This document shows positions 50,264 through 53,552 of a stretch of 64,000 nucleotides of DNA, one piece after another. The translations under genes were made by a program, and so were the position numbers. Every line of letters starts with the position of its first letter. Position 1 is the stretch's first letter. Source of the DNA: Enoplolaimus lenunculus. Its lineage: Eukaryota; Nematoda; Enoplea; Enoplida; Thoracostomopsidae. Under the pieces are notes generated by a model that did no database searches, was not told the origin of the DNA, and worked only from the letters and a program-made list of their open reading frames with translations. The DNA is taken from contig JASANG010001598.1 in the NCBI GenBank assembly GCA_030248215.1, positions 151,222 to 215,221 of the forward strand, in the 5' to 3' direction.

Positions 50264-50409
50264 GCTGCTGCTGTTGTTAAAATTTGTACGGATAATCTTA
50301 AGGGCAATTCGTTAGATACCCCTTTTCTTTCTCGGACATCGTTAATTATATTACTCGCTGGATCCGTGATTATAATTGACGACCGTGACACTGTTGGAAA
50401 TACTTTCAT
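6576..50409 (-). CDS. FBXL20: FBXL20/FBXL2-like F-box and leucine-rich repeat protein, whole gene (15 coding exons)
   Basis: Substrate-recognition subunit of an SCF (SKP1-CUL1-F-box) ubiquitin ligase: the F-box binds SKP1 and the LRR array binds targets. I joined, on the minus strand, 50409-49941, 32189-31492, 14263-14094, 13600-13546, 12611-12537, 12225-12131, 11287-11219, 10762-10667, 10069-9943, 9568-9494, 9207-9077, 8749-8689, 8353-8252, 7845-7633 and 6683-6576. All introns are GT-AG and all phases agree, giving 847 residues. F-box is about residues 437-480, cysteine-type LRRs about 495-800, and the last four residues are CSIL, a CaaX box favouring geranylgeranylation as in vertebrate FBXL2 and FBXL20. 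From residue 437 the protein aligns with human FBXL20 (436 aa, from memory) almost end to end. Residues 1-425 are an extension not in the human protein. Family assignment is secure; FBXL20 versus FBXL2 is probably a pre-duplication orthologue. Linkage of exons 1-2 to the rest is inferred from phase and splice sites. Confidence 0.95.
7297..7494 (+). repeat. 98-bp tandem duplication, two copies
   Basis: AAAACACTTCAAACTCC starts at 7299 and again at 7397; the two units are almost identical, so the duplication is recent. It lies in intron 14 and is non-coding. Confidence 0.93.
7633..7845 (-). CDS. FBXL20: FBXL20-like exon 14 (last LRRs)
   Basis: 71 codons in phase 0. It begins [20 protein letters not shown] and contains [18 protein letters not shown] and [18 protein letters not shown]. 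These are the final LRRs of FBXL20 ([36 protein letters not shown]). Acceptor TTTTAG, donor GTACGC. Confidence 0.97.
7947..8064 (+). repeat. 59-bp tandem duplication, two copies
   Basis: CGTTAGATATTGTG begins at 7947 and 8006; both units end in ACATAATACGTATT and look identical. It lies in intron 13. Confidence 0.95.
8252..8353 (-). CDS. FBXL20: FBXL20-like exon 13 (LRR)
   Basis: 34 codons, [20 protein letters not shown] then [14 protein letters not shown], matching NCHELEKMDLEECVQITDST and what follows in human FBXL20. Acceptor TTTCAG, donor GTAAGC. Confidence 0.96.
8433..8513 (-). repeat. tRNA-derived SINE-like fragment in intron 12
   Basis: On the minus strand it reads TGTAGCTCAGTGGTTAAAC (A-box TAGCTCAGTGG) and, about 35 bp on, GCGTTCGTACC (weak B-box). 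The cloverleaf is not intact, so it is a SINE head or tRNA relic and not a functional tRNA. Confidence 0.55.
8689..8749 (-). CDS. FBXL20: FBXL20-like exon 12 (LRR)
   Basis: Encodes [20 protein letters not shown], matching ILEVARCSQLTDVGFTTLAR in human FBXL20 at nearly every position. Acceptor TTGCAG, donor GTAAGT. Confidence 0.95.
9077..9207 (-). CDS. FBXL20: FBXL20-like exon 11 (LRRs)
   Basis: Encodes [40 protein letters not shown] and QML, ending in two bases of a Lys codon completed by exon 12. LRR spacing is regular. Acceptor TTGCAG, donor GTAATG (non-consensus at +5, still GT). Confidence 0.92.
9494..9568 (-). CDS. FBXL20: FBXL20-like exon 10 (LRR)
   Basis: 25 codons, [20 protein letters not shown] then LYKCQ, one full 25-residue LRR in phase 0. 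The exon length equals one repeat, common in this family. Acceptor TTTCAG, donor GTACAT. Confidence 0.93.
9943..10069 (-). CDS. FBXL20: FBXL20-like exon 9 (LRRs)
   Basis: Encodes [20 protein letters not shown] then [22 protein letters not shown]. It has the regular L-x-x-L-x-(I/L)-x-x-C-x-x-ITD pattern of CC-type LRRs. Acceptor TTACAG, donor GTGAGG. Confidence 0.93.
10667..10762 (-). CDS. FBXL20: FBXL20-like exon 8 (LRRs)
   Basis: Encodes [20 protein letters not shown] followed by [11 protein letters not shown]. The split Ser codon AG|C joins [15 protein letters not shown] in exon 9, matching LSEGCPLLEQLNISWC in human FBXL20. Donor GTAAGG. Confidence 0.95.
11219..11287 (-). CDS. FBXL20: FBXL20-like exon 7 (LRR)
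   Basis: Encodes [20 protein letters not shown] then TD, the counterpart of TFAQNCRNIEVLNLNGCTKT. Phase 2 in, phase 2 out. Acceptor TTGTAG, donor GTAAGT. Confidence 0.94.
11503..11899. mobile_element. hAT MITE, CCGGAA-hexamer TIR family, copy A (intron 6)
   Basis: Begins CAGGGTGCAACCGGAATT and ends AATTCCGGTTGCACCCTG. An exact 8-bp target duplication GTCATATT lies at 11495-11502 and 11900-11907, the hAT signature. The inverted ends are tiled with GGAACC/CCGGAA hexamers. The core is about 200 bp and shared with copies at 30688 and 35369. No transposase. Confidence 0.93.
12131..12225 (-). CDS. FBXL20: FBXL20-like exon 6 (first LRR)
   Basis: Encodes [20 protein letters not shown] and [11 protein letters not shown]. 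This matches the VVENISKRCGGFLRKLSLRG part of FBXL20, the first cysteine-containing LRR. Donor GTGAGT; ends with two bases of a Lys codon completed by exon 7. Confidence 0.95.
12537..12611 (-). CDS. FBXL20: FBXL20-like exon 5 (end of F-box)
   Basis: 25 codons in phase 0. It contains [20 protein letters not shown], nearly identical to the human [20 protein letters not shown]. Acceptor TTTTAG, donor GTACAT. Confidence 0.95.
13546..13600 (-). CDS. FBXL20: FBXL20-like exon 4 (F-box core)
   Basis: Encodes [18 protein letters not shown], the central F-box helix region, aligned with IFSFLDVVTLCRCAQVSR in human FBXL20. The split Arg codon AG|A joins exon 3 correctly. Acceptor TTTCAG, donor GTAAGT. 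Confidence 0.95.
13848..14046. repeat. CGACAA-motif interspersed repeat (intron 3)
   Basis: Contains ACGACAATTCGTCCC, GACTCGACAATTTGTCGCC and GGCAACAAATTGTCGC. It shares a longer body (GTTGTAATCCGAAA, GGCTTTAGGACACTGTT) with 57040-57190, so it is a dispersed element and not local low complexity. Family unknown. Confidence 0.65.
14094..14263 (-). CDS. FBXL20: FBXL20-like exon 3 (poly-Asn, triple Met, start of F-box)
   Basis: Encodes residues 390-445 plus two bases of 446. It begins in phase 0 with [13 protein letters not shown], has a run of eight Asn (AAC/AAT microsatellite), then three consecutive Met codons at residues 426-428 followed by [17 protein letters not shown]. The last part matches the human FBXL20 N-terminus ([19 protein letters not shown]). 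If translation starts at M426 the product is 422 aa, close to the usual family length. Donor GTAAGT. Confidence 0.92.
15640..15880. repeat. TTAGGC/GCCTAA-type interspersed repeat
   Basis: Shows GTGGGGGAAAAGTGTACAAA together with degenerate TAAGCC/GGCTTA hexamers and an inverted arm (CTTAGGCTTAGGATTAGG). Shorter members occur near 3980-4110, 17880-17940, 18975-19075, 20150-20230, 28130-28240, 32560-32800, 38280-38400, 39480-39560, 45185-45250, 47270-47300 and 49330-49440. Confidence 0.55.
16372..16664. mobile_element. TIR element, GCCCAAAAATGG family, copy 1
   Basis: The left arm (CGTTTGCCCAAAAATGG at about 16418) and right arm (CCATTTTTGGGCAAACG at about 16609) are inverted, and both continue outward through GGCTGGGG or its complement to a TCTTTTC/GAAAAGA motif. 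No transposase. Other members: 25066-25432, 28356-28775, 31215-31340, 35950-36210, 37090-37525 and 54430-54830. Confidence 0.7.
16708..17072. mobile_element. hAT-like MITE, TGCCGAT family, copy 1
   Basis: Reverse-orientation relative of the element at 44363-44742. Shared blocks include GCCGATTAATCGG at the right end and TATGTGCAAAAAGTATCG, ATGAAATTGATAGCATTTC inside. Boundaries are decayed and I see no clear target duplication here. Confidence 0.65.
17357..17440 (+). mobile_element. Fragment of a CAGGGTGCAA hAT MITE
   Basis: Starts CAGGGTGCAAGCGGAATTCC, like the left end of the family at 11503, then loses similarity. The matching right end was not found. Confidence 0.45.
18669..18745 (+). 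mobile_element. Decayed CAGGGTGC-type MITE end
   Basis: CAGGGTGCGACCGAATACC followed by GCCGGATAAT and CCGGCCGGAAGCGG, similar in style to the hAT MITE ends. A related block ACGGCGCGACCGGATACC lies at about 18395. No partner end or target duplication resolved. Confidence 0.35.
21359..21723. mobile_element. hAT MITE, CCTCCGGTTCCGGC-ended variant
   Basis: The left end AAGGTGCAACCGGAGG and right end CCTCCAGTTGCACCCTG are inverted. The target duplication is ACTGCTAT (21351-21358) versus ACTGCTAC (21724-21731), 7 of 8 matching. The arms are tiled with CTCCGGCTCCGGCAA-type motifs. Confidence 0.82.
22385..22560. repeat. ATAC/ATAT-rich simple repeat
   Basis: Long stretch of degenerate ACATAC, ATATAT and ATACAT units. 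No coding or RNA feature. Confidence 0.8.
22803..22816 (+). repeat. G homopolymer (14 bases)
   Basis: Fourteen consecutive G, followed shortly by CCCCC, so it may fold or form a G-rich structure. Length here is prone to sequencing error. Confidence 0.9.
23114..23525. mobile_element. hAT MITE, AATCGGAA-tiled variant
   Basis: Left CAGGGTGTAAAGCG and right CGGTTGCACCCTG ends. The arms are tiled with ATCGGAATCGGAA. Flanks ATGTCCGT and ATGTATGT agree at 6 of 8. It shares its interior (TGCTTTCGAT/TAACTTATC blocks) with 37631-37940. Confidence 0.72.
23556..23885. mobile_element. Second, inverted fragment of the AATCGGAA MITE
   Basis: Contains TTCCGATTACGATTAG, TTGTGATACGTTGCATAAAA and GTACGGTCACAAAATTTCTA, blocks also found at 23114-23525 and 37631-37940 in the other orientation. 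Ends are not resolved. Confidence 0.6.
24060..24518 (+). repeat. 367-bp-type tRNA-like repeat: tail, duplicated head, body and tail
   Basis: The tail of one unit (GACATGCTTGTC, then AGCATACGGTAGACCCATAT and GTCGACGAAAAATGCAGTTG) runs into a tRNA-like head. The head has A-box TGGCGTAGTGG, with the first 26 bp duplicated, and B-box GAGTTCGATCC at about 24258. The body ends in a second copy of the tail, cut by the hAT element at 24519. Related loci: 25560-25800 and 33390-34020. Confidence 0.78.
24519..25536. mobile_element. Non-autonomous hAT element inserted in the tRNA-like array
   Basis: Begins CAGGGTTGTTGGCCGG and ends CCGGAAAAAACAACTCTG. Both arms carry runs of GGAAAAAATGGAAAAAA or the complement. 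Flanks are TTGTATAG and TTGTCATAG (8-bp duplication with one inserted base). No transposase frame. A GCCCAAAAATGG-family element sits inside at about 25066-25432. Confidence 0.75.
25066..25432. mobile_element. TIR element, GCCCAAAAATGG family, copy 2 (nested)
   Basis: Shares with 28356-28775 the blocks GATTATTCCAC, TTTTAAGGTC and TATATACCATT, and a right arm with AGAAGCTCAAATATGCA and TTTTTGGGCAAACGCCGGC. The left end is eroded. It lies within the hAT element at 24519-25536. Confidence 0.6.
25560..25800 (+). repeat. 367-bp-type tRNA-like repeat, partial units
   Basis: Starts inside a head (GAGTTCGATCCCGCTCTGG at about 25586). A shortened body then leads to the tail (GCTAGCTGACAGCATACGGG, GTCGACGAAAAATGCAGTTG), followed by a second head with GTGGCGCAGTGGTAGAG. 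It is the continuation of the array at 24060-24518 beyond the hAT insertion. Confidence 0.72.
27636..27812. mobile_element. Small hAT MITE (GGCGGATCCA ends)
   Basis: 177 bp. Left end CAGAGGCGGATCCAAG, right end CTCTGGATCCGCTGGTG, with an exact 8-bp duplication CCCGTAGC at 27628-27635 and 27813-27820. The interior has a GGGGGCGTACGCCCCCCGCC palindromic block. Confidence 0.92.
27821..28105. repeat. GC-rich interspersed repeat fragment
   Basis: CAGCTCACCTTGCTGGGGGG, GGGGCATACAAGGGTTT and CCCCCCACAAAATCCGCC. The first motifs recur near 52960-53030 and, inverted, near 44970-45030 and 48550-48670, so this is a dispersed family of unknown class. Confidence 0.45.
28356..28775. mobile_element. TIR element, GCCCAAAAATGG family, best copy
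   Basis: Left arm GCGTTTGTTAAAAAATGG and right arm CCATTTTTGGGCAGACACCG are inverted over about 70 bp, including AAGCTTCTCATGACC against GGTCATGAGAAGCT. The spacer is about 250 bp. The outermost bases are uncertain. Confidence 0.75.
28846..29412. mobile_element. Foldback-like element tiled with CAATTGTC/GCCCAAACGAC motifs
   Basis: The left arm (ACGATTGCCCAAACGACAAT, then ATATCAAATATTG) and right arm (TGATATTTAGGCAATC, then GTCGTTTAGGCAATCGT) are inverted. Each consists of a degenerate 10-15 bp motif. The centre includes a GGCCCA/TGGGCC hairpin at about 29257-29274. No target duplication resolved. Confidence 0.6.
29549..30155. mobile_element. PIF/Harbinger-like MITE, decayed copy
   Basis: Right part has CGTACGATAACGTATGG, GGACGGACGGCACCGTACGG, GTGACGGACGGC and GTATGTATAGCGCAATCC. 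Left part near 29555-29620 has CCGGCGCCGTGCACC and GTCCGGTGCCGTC. These match the arms of 33318-34103, but both termini are mutated. Confidence 0.6.
30688..31042. mobile_element. hAT MITE, CCGGAA-hexamer TIR family, copy B
   Basis: Inverse orientation to copy A. Ends CAGGGTGCAACCGGAATTCC and AATTCCGGTTGCACCTTG. Exact 8-bp duplication CTGCTCAC at 30680-30687 and 31043-31050. Very similar to copies A and C, so young. Confidence 0.94.
31215..31340. mobile_element. TIR element, GCCCAAAAATGG family, fragment
   Basis: TTCCGTTATCAGTTCAACCG, CGCTTGCCCCAAAATGG and GTGAAGCTTCTGAATATTTC match the left arm of the family. The right arm is missing. Confidence 0.5.
31492..32189 (-). CDS. FBXL20: FBXL20-like exon 2 (14-residue tandem repeats)
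   Basis: Completes codon 157 with two bases and encodes residues 158-389. The acceptor is a pyrimidine-rich tract ending TTTTAG just after 32189 and the donor is GTAAGT. The open frame spans the whole 698 nt. Four adjacent 14-residue repeats lie at plus-strand 31872-32039, each starting EQPI or EAPI ([56 protein letters not shown]). The rest is rich in Ser, Asn, Arg and Cys with no recognised domain and is probably disordered. Coding status rests on the long open frame, excellent splice sites and phase 1/0 compatibility with both neighbours. Confidence 0.7.
31872..32039 (-). repeat. 42-bp in-frame tandem repeat, four units, within exon 2
   Basis: The plus-strand core GATTGGCTGTTC or a close variant recurs at 31888, 31930, 31972 and 32014, exactly 42 bp apart. 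On the coding strand each unit gives 14 residues starting E-(Q/A)-P-I-(R/K). Units are diverged in sequence but identical in length, consistent with protein-level constraint on the frame. The core also reads as an ATTGG (inverted CCAAT) motif, probably by coincidence. Confidence 0.85.
32560..32800. repeat. TTAGGC/GCCTAA-type interspersed repeat with inverted ends
   Basis: CGTGTACTTCCCCACGCC at the left and GTGAAGGGAAGTAGC...ACAAGTACG at the right are loosely inverted, with AACCTAAGCCTAAGCC inside. It belongs with the element at 15640-15880. Confidence 0.45.
33318..34103. mobile_element. PIF/Harbinger-like MITE carrying a nested tRNA-like dimer
   Basis: Left end GGGTTGCGCTATAC, right end GTATAGTGCAACCC, both continuing into GGCGCCG(T)CCGTCACCG-type arms. 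The TTA duplication at 33315-33317 and 34104-34106 fits PIF/Harbinger. The empty-site equivalent at 45907 runs through the middle uninterrupted, and TGCGGT flanks both sides of the inserted repeat. No transposase. Confidence 0.82.
33390..34020 (-). repeat. Head-to-tail dimer of the 367-bp tRNA-like repeat
   Basis: The shared block ACCGTATGCT starts at 33561 and 33928, giving a period of 367 bp. Each unit, read on the minus strand, has B-box GAGTTCGATCC and A-box GTGGCGTAGTGG or GTGCGCAGTGG, then a body, then the GACATGCTTGTC tail. Open frames across this stretch are incidental. Confidence 0.82.
34679..35571. mobile_element. hAT element, CCCGGAC-tiled arms, interrupted by a second hAT MITE
   Basis: Left end TAGAGTTGCAACG; right end GACGCAGCTGTA, which in reverse reads TACAGCTGCGTC. 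Exact 8-bp duplication TCTACGAG at 34671-34678 and 35572-35579. Both arms are tiled with ACCCGGACCCGGA motifs. The MITE at 34998-35369 sits in the middle with its own duplication. Without that insert the element is about 510 bp. Confidence 0.9.
34998..35369. mobile_element. hAT MITE, CCGGAA-hexamer TIR family, copy C (nested)
   Basis: Starts CAGGGTGCAACCGGAATTCC and ends GGTTGCACCCTA (last base changed from G). Exact duplication AATAAAAT at 34990-34997 and 35370-35377. Same orientation and core as copy B. Confidence 0.93.
35950..36210. mobile_element. TIR element, GCCCAAAAATGG family, fragment
   Basis: ACTCGTTAACCAGACA and the right-arm blocks GAGAAGCTCAAATATTCA and CCATTTTGGGCAAACG match the family at 28356-28775. 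The left arm is absent. Confidence 0.5.
36678..36881. mobile_element. Short hAT MITE, AATCGGAA-tiled
   Basis: Left CAGGGTTCAAATCGG, right CCGCTGGAACCCTG. Flanks CCGGATAT and CCGGATCA agree at 6 of 8. The arms repeat CGGAATTCCGG and GGAATCGGAATT. Confidence 0.75.
37090..37525. mobile_element. TIR element, GCCCAAAAATGG family, decayed copy
   Basis: Shares GGTTTGATTTTTAAGG, AAAAAGTTATATAA and GACGGCGTCAAATCAGTT with 54430-54830, and a right arm TTTTTGGGCAAACGCCGGGG followed by GAAAAGACCCC. The left terminus is unclear. Confidence 0.6.
37631..37940. mobile_element. hAT MITE, AATCGGAA-tiled variant
   Basis: Left CAGGGAGCAACCGAAATTCC, right CCGCTTTGCACCCTG. Flanks GAACCTTC (37623-37630) and GAACCCTC (37941-37948) match at 7 of 8. 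The interior matches 23114-23525. Confidence 0.85.
38474..38522. repeat. ATAC/ATAT simple repeat
   Basis: ATATACATATACATACATAT and similar units; no other signal. Confidence 0.75.
39039..39095 (+). repeat. CAA/AAC-type microsatellite
   Basis: About 55 bp of CAACAA/AATAAC triplets. Similar triplet runs lie at 16290-16335 (plus CTA units) and, on the other strand, at 50219-50275 and 55035-55060. Confidence 0.85.
40825..41227. mobile_element. hAT MITE, CCGGAA-hexamer TIR family, older copy D
   Basis: CAGGGTGCAACCGGAATT at the left, CTGGTTGTACCCTG at the right. Flanks ATATATAT and ATACATAT match at 7 of 8. The core is diverged and rearranged relative to copies A-C, so this copy is older. Confidence 0.85.
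41414..41562. mobile_element. Small hAT MITE (CACTGGCGGAT ends)
   Basis: 149 bp. Left CACTGGCGGATGAAT, right CATGGATCCGCCACTG. Flanks GTTTGTTA (41406-41413) and ATTTGTTA (41563-41570) match at 7 of 8. Related in its ends to 27636-27812 and 55607-55780. Confidence 0.83.
41641..42465 (+). repeat. Satellite-like tandem array, about 155-175 bp units with ATTTGCAT octamers
   Basis: Begins with a GTCC run (41641-41665). Units share AATTAGGACTTTTTA, TTATTAGGGT, GGTGCGAGGAATCTGA, AAAACCGATAATTGAA and GTTAGCTAATAGCTAATTTG. ATTTGCAT occurs at 41790, 41958, 42133, 42288 and 42443: spacings 168, 175, 155 and 155. No open frame spans it. It could be a true satellite or the internal repeats of a larger unidentified transposon. 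Confidence 0.85.
42941..43170 (+). repeat. 115-bp tandem duplication, two copies
   Basis: AATCCTGGCTACACCCCAGC starts at 42941 and 43056; the two units look identical through TTGTCAACAAATTCAAAAT. A very recent duplication, or an assembly artefact. Confidence 0.93.
44256..44326 (-). repeat. tRNA-like relic or SINE head
   Basis: On the minus strand it has a GACCACA/GTGGTC end pairing, a 5-bp anticodon stem with loop CTCGATT, and TTCGATT flanked by CAAGG and CCCGG. The T stem has mismatches and the D arm is irregular. The 3' half is close to the tRNA-like units at 60699 and 61048, so it is one family. Confidence 0.6.
44363..44742. mobile_element. hAT MITE, TAGGGATGTGCCGAT ends
   Basis: Left TAGGGATGTGCCGATTAATC, right GGTATCGGCACATCCCTA. 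Exact 8-bp duplication CTTAGTTC at 44355-44362 and 44743-44750. The arms are tiled with ATCGGCA motifs. No transposase. A relative lies at 16708-17072. Confidence 0.94.
45907..45990 (+). mobile_element. PIF/Harbinger-like MITE, left end
   Basis: After TTA it reads GGGTGGCGCTATACTG, GACGTCCGGCACCGTCCGTC, then ACGTACGATACCG. It matches the left arm of 33318-34103 without the nested insertion. I could not assign its right end. Confidence 0.6.
46225..46440. repeat. CGACAA/TTGTCG-motif inverted repeat cluster
   Basis: CTCGTCGCTCGCAAACAAGT and CAACATCTCGGCAACCCC face GACAAGTTGTCGGGATCGAC and GACCAATTGTCG. It resembles 56455-56870 in degraded form. Confidence 0.6.
46486..46587. mobile_element. Minimal PIF/Harbinger-like MITE (102 bp)
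   Basis: Perfect 14-bp inverted ends GGGTTGCGCTATAC and GTATAGCGCAACCC. Flanks are TAC and TAA, close to a TWA duplication. The interior has a TTTTTAATTAAAAA palindrome. Confidence 0.78.
48686..48966. mobile_element. TIR element tiled with GGATTCGG motifs
   Basis: Left AAGGGTTCGGATTCAG, right GATTCGGATTCGG then GAACCCCT. The ends are inverted (AGGGTTC/GAACCCCT), in the style of the other hAT MITEs here. No clear target duplication. Confidence 0.55.
49449..49752. mobile_element. Possible MITE with CAGGGTGCAA/TTACACCCTG ends
   Basis: CAGGGTGCAAACG at the left and CTTACACCCTG at the right are inverted termini of the hAT MITE type, but the flanks do not match. It lies about 0.2 kb downstream of exon 1, in intron 1. 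Confidence 0.4.
49941..50409 (-). CDS. FBXL20: FBXL20-like exon 1 (start codon, low-complexity N-terminus)
   Basis: Encodes residues 1-156 plus one base of codon 157. It starts at a true ATG (50409-50407) with G at -3 and an in-frame TGA three codons upstream, so this ATG is the natural start of the frame. It ends at a perfect GTAAGT donor. The product is rich in Ser, Thr, Asn and Val and contains a run of about 14 threonines from an ACA microsatellite (TGT on the plus strand, about 50219-50275). No known domain is visible. It could be a 5' exon of FBXL20 or, less likely, of a separate transcript; phase 1 matches exon 2 exactly. Confidence 0.7.
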
Positions 50410-50639
50410 AACGGTTCAACTGAACACATTCATATACTGGTTAATGCTACCTGTTATAAAATGTCAATAACACGAATTGTTATAAAGTTAGCCCATCTTA
50501 CACATCGAAGGGGTAGGGGCAGAGGTGGATCTAGGATCTCAGAATGGGGGCCAAAATGACACTGGTAACAAAGTTATTTTTGTTTAACACATGACCTCAG
50601 AACCGATATATTGTAAACTCTAAACCATTTCAACGTAAC

Positions 50640-51367
50640 TAAACGTGGACCGATATATACATGTATCGGTATCAGTATTTTTGAACGCTACTCTTAATTG
50701 TACTGTATTAATCAGACGAATTGAGTTTAATATATAATTGCGTGGTTAGAATCTAAGATGTACTCATCATGGGGCAGTGGCGAACATAGCACAGAGCGAA
50801 ATTGCGCACTAATATAATTGAGGGCCTACAGGATTCATACATACCGTATTTCTATTGCCAAGGCAATCACCTTTTTGTGGCTACAACAAATACTCTAAGA
50901 AACATGCAGATCGACAATTTGAATCTCAATGCAGGACAGCGGCCACGAAAGACATTTGAAACACTGCTTCACTTGCCCATTGCCTTGTTTCTGCAAGATA
51001 TGTGTTTACTGAAGATTGTCAGGCGCGCAGTCCTAGTCGAAATTAGCGATGGCTTTCAAAGGCTTCACAAAGTGTCCATTCACAAATGACAAACATGGGT
51101 TGAGTAAGCAATGTCTTTGAAAGTTGAACAAACCAAACTTACAGAAGACGTACGCTGAAATACTGCCGCTTATGTTACAGACACACGGGGATGGTAGATT
51201 TCAGAGCACCAACGTACAATATCTACATTAATCATAGGCAATTTTTATTTCGAATTGCCAAGTTTTGCTCGTTGGTGTACAACTCAACTGTCGGTAACGG
51301 TATCGGTATCGTATCGGTATCCTAATATAAAGTATCGGTATTTGACAGTAAATCGGTCCAACTCTTA
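50640..51367. mobile_element. TIR element with TATCGGTAT-tiled arms
   Basis: Left TAAACGTGGACCGATATATA, right AAATCGGTCCAACTCTTA. TATCGGTATC repeats lie in both arms. The interior of about 600 bp has no recognised protein. The target duplication is unclear (AACGTAAC and AACTGGCT). It is close to the expected promoter of the FBXL20-like gene. Confidence 0.55.
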
Positions 51368-52542
51368 AACTGGCTTTTTCTCGTTTCTCTCGAAATTTAA
51401 GGAAGATATTTATGTCCCCTCTACAGTCTTTTTCATGCCTTTGCTGTATACCAAAAACGATACCATACAACACATGCCATATATACAAACAGGTGTTGTC
51501 GGACCTTGTTCTGTTTCAATTCTGTTTCTTAAAAATCAAATCGGATTGAGAGCCTTCCAGTTTTCCAACTGCATTTAGAATCCAACCCACCATACTTATA
51601 TTTTAAAACCACCCTCTCCTACCAGACCACCGGACTTTGGCAATCGGCTCTCACTCTCACAGTAATTTGGTATATGTATAAGCATAGCGCCACGTTGACA
51701 ACGTGATTCTAATGCCACAAAAAAGCAAACATTACAATAAAATGGTTCACAAAAATCATAAAATTCGCATAATAAACAACAAATAAACTCTATTTACGTA
51801 CGAACGGTACACACGACAAGCAATGACAGCTTCACTGCCAGACCCAAGACCAGATTTAAAACTTAATTGCGCACCACAACCACCACCACTCACTATCACA
51901 TACGACACATTCCCATAGCAGCAGGGAAGCAGTATAACATATATCCATAGAAGGGGAGCTGCAAAAGGGGGGCACCAGCCGCTCCTACAGATTTCCAAAA
52001 CCAAAACACTGTATATTGATTTCACGCTAAAACTGCATTTGGCTCTTCTGGCTCGCTTTAATGGCCCCAAGTGTCTCAACCGTTGTTGCATCCGCTGCTA
52101 CACCATCGATCCATAGCCACAACTAAGATATTAGAACGAGGGGATTGGACAAACAAGGCCACACCTTTACGGAGATCTTCGTTTCTGTAGCCAAAAAGTT
52201 TTCGAACATCCATTAAAAGAATCCAGAGACCAGACCAACTGCAGAGCTGGGTCCTTACCGATGCCCCCTGAGTAGTTTTCAAAGTCTGACACGATGTAGT
52301 ATATTTTTTGTTGACACTTGACACCAACAGACACTATCAAAACAACAACATAAACGCCGCCAATCAAAATTATGCTCGGAAATACTATAAATATCAGTCA
52401 TAAACTACACTGTTGTCACATTTTTGATTGAACAGCATTTCCTGGTGACGGTGTCTGCTATACGTAATCGTGGTATGTGAACTTTCCGTACTATACTCAA
52501 AACGGTACCAAATGCATATATATATAGATACAAGCTATCATG

Positions 52543-52639
52543 CAGGGTTCCAACCGGAACTAAATTTTGCCGCAACAGGAACAGGAATTATATTTTTGCA
52601 GGAATTCCAGCCGGAAAATGAATTCCGGTTGATCCCTGA
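52543..52639. mobile_element. Miniature CAGGG-ended element (97 bp)
   Basis: CAGGGTTCCAACCGGAACTA at the left, AATTCCGGTTGATCCCTG at the right, inverted. Same style as the CCGGAA hAT MITEs but very short. Flanks do not match. Confidence 0.6.
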
Positions 52640-53424
52640 GTTATAGATATATGTAACATTTTATGCTTATCGTATCCTGAACACCTATAAGTCCAATTTT
52701 CGCCACTGGGCAGTCCCAGATGCTAACTGTCACTTACAACTTATCATCCAATAAAACGCTGGCTGTGAGCTAAATGCTTCTAGAAAAAACAGACTAGAAA
52801 CTGACGTCAAATTGCGCTCACACCACACTAGCTTAATTTTGTCGTGAAAGCAGTGCAGCAGCTTTAGCTACAAGATTTCTATCCCAAGTTGAAAATTTAT
52901 TTGACAGAGAGTCGAAAAACTAATATTCATTGTTGACCTGTACGGTCACTCCTGTAGGTACGTAGCTCACCTTGCAAAGGGGGCTAAAATTTTTAGGGGC
53001 ATACAAGAGTTTTCGTTGACTTACAAGCAAGGTCGAAAATTCTTTAGGTTGGCCAAAATTTCTTACTTTTCGACTTTTCTCACAAAACCTACGCAACCGA
53101 TTCAGAAGCATAAACAATCATTGCAAAACTGTGTAGTTTCACACGTGACACATACTATCTCTGCTAAACAACAAACACTGGCATCAGGTCAGAATACATA
53201 GCAAGCAAAGCAATAACAAACCACGTTAATTCTCAAACTCTTTTTCTACAAAAATATGTTCCACAATCTATATATAAAAGCTGGAGCGCCCCACATATGT
53301 ATTTTGGCAACTTTCCAGCGTTAACATATATTTGTGTATAAATCTTTTTGTCATTACGGAGTATGACACCAATTGAAAATTAACATGTTAGGAGAATATG
53401 CCAATTTTTCTTAAATGTTTGAAT

Positions 53425-53552
53425 GAGAAAAAATTTGAATACCGAAAATACCGCAAAATTTCGGTGAAAAATTACCATATTTATTACCGGAACCGAATAG
53501 CGAAAAATACTGGATTACTCTACCGGAACCAGAATTTCGGTAGCACCATGGC
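53425..53552. mobile_element. Decayed CCGGAA-type MITE fragment
   Basis: CCGAAAATACCGCAAAATTT, TTACCGGAACCGAATAGC and ACCGGAACCAGAATTTCGG with GTAGCACC at the right resemble the right end of the CAGGGTGCAACC family. The left end is lost. Confidence 0.45.

Noticed and set aside
50802-51089. 95-codon plus-strand frame upstream of exon 1
   Set aside because: Lies inside a TIR element, shows no similarity to known proteins or transposases, and is of a length expected by chance.
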